Shown: piece by piece, positions 1 through 5,427 of the stretch | Layout of the letters: the number at the start of each line of letters is the position of its first letter | Numbering within the stretch: the first letter of the stretch is position 1 | Assembly: GCA_903934745.1 (NCBI GenBank) | Contig: CAIZOZ010000269.1 | Span: 1-6,011, forward strand | Source: an uncultured cyanobacterium | GTDB taxonomy: Bacteria > Cyanobacteriota > Cyanobacteriia > PCC-6307 > Cyanobiaceae | Direction: 5' to 3' | DNA length: 6,011 bases | Position numbers and translations under genes: made by a program | The notes under the pieces: model-generated | The model's database searches: none | Told to the model about the DNA's origin: nothing | The model's input: the letters and a program-made list of their open reading frames with translations, nothing else

Positions 1-357
1 CACCACCGGTTTGAGGTCGATGATGGGAATGTTGGAGCGGCCCATCAACCTCAGCGTGATCGTGTAGAGGCCGGTGGTGGTGAGGATGCCGGCAAACAGA
101 TCATTCACGCCCAGCCGGGTGTGAATCAGGGCGGTCACGGCGCCGGCGCCGGCGCCGAACAGCGCGGCCGTCAGCAGCGCCAGCGGAATCGGCACCCCCT
201 GGGTGAGCAGCACGGCAGCCGTGCCGCCACCGAGGGCGAAGGAGCCGTCGACCGTTAGGTCGGCGAAGTTGAGGACGCGCAGCGTCAGATAGGTGCCCAG
301 GGCCAGACCGGCATAGGCCAGTCCCTGGTCGTAGGCACCCAACCAGAAAGAAAGCAT
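1..357 (-). CDS. ABC transporter permease, COG4120 type (N-terminal part; 3' end outside window)
   Basis: This is the N-terminal 119 residues of an inner-membrane permease that reads off the left edge. The start of the protein, with GLAYAGLALGTYLTLRVL (about 12-29) followed by the hallmark FADLTVDGSFALG (31-43) and later LMGRSNIP (104-111), matches the family of permeases annotated as uncharacterised or tryptophan/tyrosine ABC transporters (COG4120, related to branched-chain amino-acid permeases). Hydrophobic stretches near residues 10-27, 38-54, 57-78 and 87-104 look like four membrane helices. Such permeases work with a periplasmic substrate-binding protein and an ATPase, which may lie further left; the substrate cannot be read from this part. 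I chose ATG at 357 because it places the first helix as in the family. An in-frame ATG at 378 would add seven residues and cannot be excluded. A perfect 5-bp hairpin lies directly in front of the 357 start. The gene lies 81 bp downstream of the DUF3386 gene on the same strand, so it may be co-transcribed with it. Confidence 0.9.
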   Translation of the reverse strand, partial: MLSFWLGAYDQGLAYAGLALGTYLTLRVLNFADLTVDGSFALGGGTAAVLLTQGVPIPLALLTAALFGAGAGAVTALIHTRLGVNDLFAGILTTTGLYTITLRLMGRSNIPIIDLKPVV

Positions 358-359
358 CG

Positions 360-372
360 GGGCATTGTGCCC
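360..372 (-). promoter_or_regulatory. Small hairpin directly upstream of the permease start
   Basis: The sequence GGGCA-TTG-TGCCC is a perfect 5-bp inverted repeat with a 3-nt loop, ending two bases before the ATG at 357. In the mRNA it would cover the place where a ribosome binding site would sit, and no clear Shine-Dalgarno sequence is seen there. It could lower translation from 357. If the ATG at 378 is the true start, the hairpin is merely part of the coding sequence. The structure is seen directly; the role is inference. Confidence 0.35.
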
Positions 373-438
373 TGTCATGGCCCAATCGCACCGCCTCAGC
401 CGCCACCCCTGGGGCTGAAGCAGACCCCCGCTTGGCCC

Positions 439-1149
439 TCAGCTGAGCGGCGCCAGATCCTCAAACCGGAAGGTCTGGGTGGTGCTGCCCGTGGCGGCCT
501 CGCTGATCACCACCCGCTCCGCCAGCACCCAGGGCCCACCGTTCGGCAGCGCGACGAAGGTGTCGGTGAAGGCGCTGCTGCCACCGCGGCGCTCGCCGCT
601 GGCTGGATCGCTGTACTGGCTGGTGTACGTATGGCTGAGATAACCGGCACCGGTTTCGGTGACCGCCGTGGTGAAGATCGTCACCACGGTGCCGTGGATG
701 TGGCGATGCACCATCGTCACCACGTCGTCCTTGATGCGGTAGCGATCGCCTTCGCCCTTGCCGCCAACGATCACTTCGGTGCCCACCGCATCGGTGTCAC
801 CGGCCGCGAACGTGTTAGCGCCGTGGGTCTGCTCAAACGGGCGGCGCACGCGATGGATCGCCACTTCCCACAACTGCGAAGCCAGCGCCTTCTGCACCTC
901 GGCATCGTCGATGCCTTCCACCACCGCCTTCAGATCGGCCCCGACCTGGAAGCGGCCCTCCACGCGCCGATCGCCCTGCAGCCAGATGCAACGGCCGCCG
1001 TAGCCGCCGAAGCCAGGCTCCCAGGTGTATCGGTTCTCGTAGGCGGCCCGGAAGCTGTCGCGCAGATCGCTGCCAGGCACAGGGACGGCGCCAGTGGCGG
1101 TCGAACTGGAGGGGGCCGGGCTGGATTCGGCAGTGAAAGCGGTGGTCAC
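439..1149 (-). CDS. DUF3386 family protein (cyanobacterial conserved, unknown function)
   Basis: A 236-residue protein of the cyanobacterial DUF3386 family, whose function is not known. Recognisable family signatures are FRAAYENRYTWEPGFGGY (33-50), the HR...FEQTHG region (99-110), VHRHIHG (147-153), a GYLSHTYTSQYSDP stretch (169-182) and a W-V-L-x-E-R-V element near the C-terminus (207-213). The body alternates short hydrophobic and polar residues, suggesting a mostly beta-strand fold. There is no transmembrane helix and no convincing signal peptide, so I expect a soluble protein. Residues 7-27 are a Ser/Ala/Thr/Pro-rich low-complexity tail before the conserved domain. The start is GTG at 1149: an in-frame TAG at 1177-1179 rules out a longer protein, and no other start codon lies between. 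A GTG at residue 24 is the only near alternative before the domain. No Shine-Dalgarno sequence is evident. The gene lies 187 bp downstream of carB on the same strand, but nothing in it points to pyrimidine or arginine metabolism. Confidence 0.9.
   Translation of the reverse strand: MTTAFTAESSPAPSSSTATGAVPVPGSDLRDSFRAAYENRYTWEPGFGGYGGRCIWLQGDRRVEGRFQVGADLKAVVEGIDDAEVQKALASQLWEVAIHRVRRPFEQTHGANTFAAGDTDAVGTEVIVGGKGEGDRYRIKDDVVTMVHRHIHGTVVTIFTTAVTETGAGYLSHTYTSQYSDPASGERRGGSSAFTDTFVALPNGGPWVLAERVVISEAATGSTTQTFRFEDLAPLS
742..749. repeat. HIP1 octamer GCGATCGC
   Basis: A perfect copy of the palindromic octamer GCGATCGC, the highly iterated palindrome found in excess in many cyanobacterial genomes. 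It lies inside the DUF3386 coding region. It supports a cyanobacterial origin but, in GC-rich DNA, a single copy is weak evidence. Confidence 0.7.
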
Positions 1150-1336
1150 GCGGCAGCAGGTGGCAGGGAAATCACCCTAACCACCAGCGACTGAACCTCG
1201 CTCCACAACCAAATCCCCAGCCCGCGCCGACGACCCAAGGGCCAACGACCCGAGGGCCAACGACCCGAGGGCCGGCGACCCGAGGGCTGAAAGCCAGCAC
1301 TCCCCCCAACGCCGCCCTCCCTGCTCACGCAGCGAT
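1150..1336 (-). other. carB to DUF3386 intergenic region with repeat and a spanning open frame
   Basis: This 187-bp gap has no recognised gene. It holds a four-copy 15-bp tandem repeat (1231-1290). On the minus strand a frame stays open across the whole gap, from GTG at 1340-1338 to TGA at 1148-1146; its ends overlap the carB stop and the DUF3386 start, each as GTGA. A 4-bp stem with a GTGA tetraloop (1321-1332) sits just past the carB stop, but no T-tract follows it, so I do not call a terminator. No promoter for the DUF3386 gene is visible, so read-through from carB is possible. Confidence 0.6.
1231..1290. repeat. 15-bp tandem repeat, four copies
   Basis: Four contiguous 15-bp units with consensus CGACCCGAGGGCCAA at 1231-1245, 1246-1260, 1261-1275 and 1276-1290. 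Unit 1 differs by one base (CCCAAGGG instead of CCCGAGGG), unit 2 is the consensus, and units 3 and 4 differ only in their last three bases. Each unit contains CCC-NN-GGG, and neighbouring units can pair as GGG-N7-CCC, so the array can form alternative small stems on either strand. The unit length is a multiple of three; read on the minus strand in the open frame it encodes repeats of Pro-Ser-Gly-Arg-Trp. Near-identity of the units suggests recent expansion by slippage, so copy number is likely to vary between strains. Confidence 0.9.
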
Positions 1337-4300
1337 TCACCAAGGCCGGTGAATGTCCTGCAGCGCCGCAACTTCCATCTGTCCCTGCTGCTGCAGGGCC
1401 GCGATCGCCTCGACGGCGGCCCGGGCTGCCGCCAGGGTGGTGACCGTCGGCACGGCGTAATCGAGCGCGGCCCGCCGCAGGTAGCGGTCGTCGTGCACCG
1501 CCTGCCGGCCAATCGGGGTGTTGATGATCAACTGGATCAGACCGGTGCGGATCGCGTCTTCGATGTTGGGCCGGCCCTCATGGACCTTGAGCACCGGCTC
1601 CACCGTCAGGCCCGCCGCCGTCAGGGCCTGGGCGGTGCCACTGGTGGCCATCAGGGCGAAACCCTCTTCTGCCAGTCGCCGCGCCACCGGAATCAGCGCC
1701 GCCTTGTCGCGGTCGTGGGTGGAGAGGAACACCGTGCCGCCGGTGGGCAACGGTTCGCCAGCGGCCAACTCGGCCTTGGCATAGGCCATGCCGAAACCGG
1801 CGGCGATGCCCATCACTTCGCCGGTGGAGCGCATCTCCGGACCCAGCAGGGTGTCGGCACCGGGAAAGCGCTTGAACGGCAGCACCGCCTCCTTGACCGT
1901 CTGGCGAGGGGGCAGTGGCTCGCTGGTGAGACCCAGCTCCGCCAGGGTGCGGCCGGCCATCAACTGGCTGGCGATCTTGGCCAAGGGCACGCCGGTGGCT
2001 TTGGCCACGAACGGCACCGTGCGGGAGGCCCGCGGATTGGCTTCGATGATGAACACCCGCTCGCCCAGCTCCGGATCCACCTGCACCGCGAACTGCAGGT
2101 TGATCAGGCCGCGCACCTCCAGGGCCAGGGCCAGGGCTTCGCTCCACTGGCGGATCGTCGCCAGGGCCGCTGGGCTGAGCGAGACGGCCGGCAGGGCGCA
2201 GGCCGAATCGCCCGAATGGATACCAGCCGGCTCGATGTGTTCCATCAACCCGCCGATCACCACCCGGCCTTCACGGTCGCAGAGGGCATCGACATCCACC
2301 TCGATCGCATTTTCGAGGTATTCATCAATCAGCACCGGATGGTCGGGCTCCACCTGCACCGCCTCCACCATGTAGCGATTCAGCTCCTCCTGGTCGTACA
2401 CCACCTCCATGGCGCGGCCGCCGAGCACATAGCTGGGCCGCACCACCACCGGATAGCCGACGCGGGCCGCCACGGCTCGGGCCTCCTGATCGCTGCGGGC
2501 CAGACCATTGCGGGGCTGGCGGATCTCCAGCTGCCGCAGGATCGCCTCGAACTGCTCGCGATCTTCAGCCCGATCGATCGATTCCGGCGAGGTGCCCCAG
2601 ATGCGACTGCCGCTGGCCTGGCCCTGGGGTGTGGCCAGCCAGTGCAGAAGGGGAATCGCCAGCTTCAACGGGGTCTGTCCGCCGAATTGCACGATCACCC
2701 CCTCGGGGTGCTCGGCCTCGATCACATTGAGCACGTCTTCAAAGGTGAGCGGCTCGAAATAGAGCCGGTCGCTGGTGTCGTAATCGGTGGACACCGTTTC
2801 GGGATTGCTGTTCACCATGACGGTGGCGAAACCCTCCTGGCGCAGGGCGAAGGAGGCGTGGCAGCAGCAGTAATCAAACTCGATGCCCTGGCCGATCCGG
2901 TTCGGACCGCCGCCGAGAATCATCACCTTGCGGCGCTGCTCCGGGCGCACCTCATCTTCAGGCGGCAGCGACTGCAGCGAGCCGTCGTCGAGCAATCGCT
3001 CCAGCGGCCGCTCATAGGTGCCGTAGTGATAGGGCGTGGTGGAGGCGAACTCGGCGGCGCAGGTGTCCACGGTCTTGTAGACGACGTTGACACCGAGCCC
3101 CTGGCGATGGCGGCGCACTTCGAGCTCATGGCTGCCGGTGGCCCAGGCGATCTGGCGATCGGAGAAGCCGAGCTGCTTGAGTTCCAGCAGCGCCGGTGCC
3201 GCCAGCTGCTCGAGGCTGCGCCCCGTCAACAGGCGCTTCTGGGCTTCAACCAGCCCGCGCAGCTTGGCCAGGAACCAGGGATCGATGGCACTGAGCTGAT
3301 GAATCTCGGCATCACTGCGGCCTGCCACCATCGCGGTCCGCACCGCAAAGATGCGATCCGGAGAGGGCGTGCGCAGCTGGCGATCCAGATCACCCGGTTC
3401 GGGCAGCACGTCGTCGCGATCACAGCCCCAGCCGGCATGGCCCGTTTCCAGTGAACGCAGGGCCTTCTGAAAGGATTCCTCAAAGCAGCGGCCGATCGCC
3501 ATCGCCTCCCCCACCGACTTCATGGAGGTGGTGAGTACGGCCGGGCTGCCGCGAAACTTCTCGAAGGCGAAGCGCGGCACCTTGGTGACCACGTAGTCGA
3601 TCGTCGGCTCAAAGCAGGCCGGCGTCGCCCCGGTGATGTCGTTGACGATCTCGTCGAGGGTGTAGCCCACCGCCAGGCGAGCGGCGATCTTGGCGATCGG
3701 GAAGCCGGTGGCCTTCGAGGCCAGGGCCGAGGAGCGCGAGACGCGCGGATTCATCTCGATCACCACCACATCGCCGTTGGCGGGGTTGATCGCGAATTGG
3801 ATGTTGCTGCCGCCGGTGTCGACACCGATCTCGCGGATGATGGCGATCGATTGATCGCGCAATCGCTGGTATTCGCGGTCGGTGAGGGTCTGGGCTGGGG
3901 CGACGGTGATCGAATCGCCGGTGTGCACCCCCATCGGATCAAGATTTTCGATGCTGCAGACAATCACCACGTTGTCGGCGGTGTCGCGCATCACCTCCAG
4001 CTCGAACTCCTTCCAGCCCAGCAACGACTGCTCGATCAGGATCTGGGAGACGGGACTGGCTTCGAGGCCGCTCTTGCAGAAGGCCCGGAACTCCTCGGGG
4101 TTGTAGGCGATGCCGCCACCCGAACCCCCCAGGGTGTAGGCCGGCCGAATGATGCGTGGGTAGCTGGCGATCGTTTCGCCGACCACCTCGGCCTCCTCGA
4201 GCGTGTTGGCGATGCCGGACGGGCAGACACTGACGCCGATGCGGGCCATCGCCTCCTTGAACAGGAGCCGGTCTTCCGCCTTGCGGATCGCCTCAAGACT

Positions 4301-4654
4301 GGCACCGATCAACTCGACACCGAAGCGCTCGAGCGTGCCGTTCTCAGCCAGGGCCACCGCCAGGTTGAGCGCCGTCTGGCCGCCCATGGTGGGCAGCAGG
4401 GCGTCGGGCCGTTCGATTTCGATCACCCGAGCCACCACCTCGGGCGTGAGCGGCTCGATGTAGGTGCGATCAGCCAGGTCCGGGTCGGTCATGATCGAGG
4501 CCGGGTTGGAGTTCACCAACACCACCTCGTAGCCATCGGCCCTCAGGGCCTTGCAGGCCTGGGTGCCGGAGTAATCGAACTCACAGGCCTGGCCGATGAC
4601 GATCGGCCCTGAACCCAGCAGCAGGATGCGCCTGAGATCCGTGCGGCGGGGCAT
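1337..4654 (-). CDS. carB: Carbamoyl-phosphate synthase (glutamine-hydrolysing), large subunit
   Basis: Complete 1105-residue cytoplasmic enzyme making carbamoyl phosphate from bicarbonate, ammonia (delivered by CarA from glutamine) and two ATP, for arginine and pyrimidine synthesis. The two homologous halves are clear: LLLGSGPIVIGQACEFDYSG (11-30) and its copy MILGGGPNRIGQGIEFDY (578-595). The first ATP-grasp domain carries PAYTLGGSGGGIAYN (171-185) and metal ligands Q286, E300 and N302; the second carries RPSYVLGGRAME (739-750) and Q854, E871 and N873. Residues about 400-560 form the oligomerisation region. The C-terminal MGS-like allosteric domain (about 965-1105) keeps K984, T1004, T1007, K1023 and N1045, equivalent to UMP-pocket residues of the E. 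coli enzyme, so UMP inhibition is plausible; the counterpart of E. coli T1017 is P1047. The protein is about 30 residues longer than E. coli CarB, partly through a small insertion near 674-683. The start MPRRTDLRRILLLG aligns with E. coli MPKRTDIKSILILG. carA is not in this window. It is transcribed divergently from the DUF3318 gene. Confidence 0.99.
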   Translation of the reverse strand: MPRRTDLRRILLLGSGPIVIGQACEFDYSGTQACKALRADGYEVVLVNSNPASIMTDPDLADRTYIEPLTPEVVARVIEIERPDALLPTMGGQTALNLAVALAENGTLERFGVELIGASLEAIRKAEDRLLFKEAMARIGVSVCPSGIANTLEEAEVVGETIASYPRIIRPAYTLGGSGGGIAYNPEEFRAFCKSGLEASPVSQILIEQSLLGWKEFELEVMRDTADNVVIVCSIENLDPMGVHTGDSITVAPAQTLTDREYQRLRDQSIAIIREIGVDTGGSNIQFAINPANGDVVVIEMNPRVSRSSALASKATGFPIAKIAARLAVGYTLDEIVNDITGATPACFEPTIDYVVTKVPRFAFEKFRGSPAVLTTSMKSVGEAMAIGRCFEESFQKALRSLETGHAGWGCDRDDVLPEPGDLDRQLRTPSPDRIFAVRTAMVAGRSDAEIHQLSAIDPWFLAKLRGLVEAQKRLLTGRSLEQLAAPALLELKQLGFSDRQIAWATGSHELEVRRHRQGLGVNVVYKTVDTCAAEFASTTPYHYGTYERPLERLLDDGSLQSLPPEDEVRPEQRRKVMILGGGPNRIGQGIEFDYCCCHASFALRQEGFATVMVNSNPETVSTDYDTSDRLYFEPLTFEDVLNVIEAEHPEGVIVQFGGQTPLKLAIPLLHWLATPQGQASGSRIWGTSPESIDRAEDREQFEAILRQLEIRQPRNGLARSDQEARAVAARVGYPVVVRPSYVLGGRAMEVVYDQEELNRYMVEAVQVEPDHPVLIDEYLENAIEVDVDALCDREGRVVIGGLMEHIEPAGIHSGDSACALPAVSLSPAALATIRQWSEALALALEVRGLINLQFAVQVDPELGERVFIIEANPRASRTVPFVAKATGVPLAKIASQLMAGRTLAELGLTSEPLPPRQTVKEAVLPFKRFPGADTLLGPEMRSTGEVMGIAAGFGMAYAKAELAAGEPLPTGGTVFLSTHDRDKAALIPVARRLAEEGFALMATSGTAQALTAAGLTVEPVLKVHEGRPNIEDAIRTGLIQLIINTPIGRQAVHDDRYLRRAALDYAVPTVTTLAAARAAVEAIAALQQQGQMEVAALQDIHRPW
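1401..1408. repeat. HIP1 octamer GCGATCGC
   Basis: A second perfect GCGATCGC, inside the 3' part of carB. Several near matches (GGCGATCGG, CCGATCGCC) occur elsewhere in carB but are not counted. Confidence 0.7.
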
Positions 4655-4791
4655 GAAGTTTCACTGGCCAAACAGGCCCAGCCTCTCACGGTGGGCGGTC
4701 ATCGTCCTGAGCCGAGCCCCAACCAGCCACCGCTGTGATCGCTAATCTGTTGAAATTCCCGGTTTCACCGCACACCCGGACGTCAGCAGCG
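4655..4791. promoter_or_regulatory. Divergent intergenic region of carB and the DUF3318 gene
   Basis: These 137 bp separate two genes facing away from each other, so both promoters are expected here; that is inference from layout. The only AT-rich patch, about 4736-4760, contains TAATCT (4743-4748), a weak plus-strand -10 candidate with no -35 partner. The patch also contains the inverted repeat TGAAA-N7-TTTCA (4751-4755 and 4763-4767), which could be an operator or chance. No promoter for carB can be named. Neither gene has a strong Shine-Dalgarno sequence. Confidence 0.5.
4664..4681 (-). promoter_or_regulatory. Hairpin in the carB leader
   Basis: Read on the minus strand, CTGGGCC-TGTTT-GGCCAG forms a six-pair stem with one bulged G and a 5-nt loop. 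It ends nine bases before the carB ATG, where a Shine-Dalgarno sequence would normally be; the bases between (TGAAACTTC) contain none. It might influence ribosome access or mRNA stability. It is not followed by a T-tract, so it is not an intrinsic terminator. Role inferred only. Confidence 0.35.
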
Positions 4792-5427
4792 ATGAGCGAA
4801 CTCCAGCGTCTGAAGGGGCTGCTTCCCCCGGAAATGCAGAGCTGGGTGTTCGTGGAAGCCTCGGCCTCCGTCGATCCCCCCCTGATCACCCTCGAGGAGA
4901 TCGGTCGGGACGAGATCGAAATCCAGGTGGATCTGGAGAAATGGGACGCCCTGGCCTTGGATCACCGCAACCTGCTGTTCTGGCATGAGGTGGGCCGGGT
5001 TCAGAACGATGCCGTGCCCCGCGACGGCTGGGAAATGGCGGCTCTGGCGATCGGCCTGGGCGGCGCCATCGGCGAACTCTGGGTTCAGGACGGTCTGCTG
5101 TTGCTGATGGCGATGGGCCTCTCCGGCTTTGCCGGCTACCGGCTCTATCTGAAGAACAATTCCGAGAAGCGCCTGCAGGATGCGGTGCTGGCCGATGAGC
5201 GGGCGATTGATCTGGCCTGCCGTTTCGGCTACAGCCTGCCCAATGCCTACAAGAGCCTGGGTGGTGCGCTCAAGGAGCTGGTGGAACAAACCCGCAAAAA
5301 GCGCCGCCGTGCCTTCTACGAAGATCGGCTCGAGGCTCTGCGCAAGAGTGCCGGCAAAGCCCGGGCCGAAATGGCCCAGCAACAGGGCTCTCGTCAATCC
5401 GTCAGCAGTGAGAACGTCTATGGCTGA
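4792..5427 (+). CDS. DUF3318 family membrane protein (cyanobacterial conserved)
   Basis: A 211-residue protein of the cyanobacterial DUF3318 family, function unknown. In order: a polar N-terminal part, LFWHEVGRVQNDAV (62-75), two hydrophobic segments (about 82-97 and 99-120) that look like a membrane hairpin, then ADERAIDLACRFGY (134-147) and a basic C-terminal helix (TRKKRRR, 167-173, then about 175-197). HEVGRVQND followed by two membrane segments and an E-x-x-x-D helix recalls the HExxH...ExxAD layout of M48 peptidases such as HtpX. The second zinc-ligand His is Arg (R69) here, so if related it is probably catalytically inactive. I chose ATG at 4792 because MSELQRLKGLLPPEMQSWVF is the family-like beginning; the frame is open to an ATG at 4735, which would add 19 residues lying over the likely promoter. 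The gene heads an overlapping cluster with rsfS and the CGLD27 gene. Confidence 0.93.
   Translation: MSELQRLKGLLPPEMQSWVFVEASASVDPPLITLEEIGRDEIEIQVDLEKWDALALDHRNLLFWHEVGRVQNDAVPRDGWEMAALAIGLGGAIGELWVQDGLLLLMAMGLSGFAGYRLYLKNNSEKRLQDAVLADERAIDLACRFGYSLPNAYKSLGGALKELVEQTRKKRRRAFYEDRLEALRKSAGKARAEMAQQQGSRQSVSSENVYG

Noticed and set aside
101..406. 101-codon minus-strand frame at the left edge
   Set aside because: Arg-rich nonsense composition; the adjacent frame encodes a clear ABC permease with family motifs and membrane helices.
396..418. Inverted repeat TCAGCC/GGCTGA with 11-nt loop after the DUF3386 stop, considered as a terminator
   Set aside because: Short stem, long loop and no T-tract on the minus strand; expected by chance in GC-rich DNA.
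367..1194. 275-codon plus-strand frame opposite the DUF3386 gene
   Set aside because: Low-complexity His/Ala/Gly/Arg product with no motif, antisense to a recognised conserved family.
1231..1290. CRISPR array interpretation of the tandem repeat
   Set aside because: Units are 15 bp and directly adjacent with no spacers; no cas gene is present.
1321..1332. CTGC-GTGA-GCAG hairpin (minus strand) after the carB stop, considered as a terminator
   Set aside because: Only four base pairs and no following T-tract; the GNRA-like loop is interesting but not sufficient.
1349..3454. 701-codon open frame on the plus strand, antisense to carB
   Set aside because: It lies entirely opposite carB, is rich in His/Arg/Gln/Gly as expected from the complement of GC-rich codons, and shows no recognisable domain.
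4743..4748. TAATCT as a -10 promoter element for the DUF3318 gene
   Set aside because: Three of six consensus matches, no -35 element at proper spacing; mentioned only as a weak candidate in the intergenic entry.
4658..4768. Direct repeat GTTTCAC near both divergent start codons
   Set aside because: A repeated 7-mer in a region of this length is close to chance expectation, and the copies are not arranged symmetrically relative to the two genes.
4735..4791. 19-residue upstream extension of the DUF3318 protein
   Set aside because: The family-like sequence begins at the ATG at 4792, and the extra codons coincide with the AT-rich patch likely to hold the promoter.
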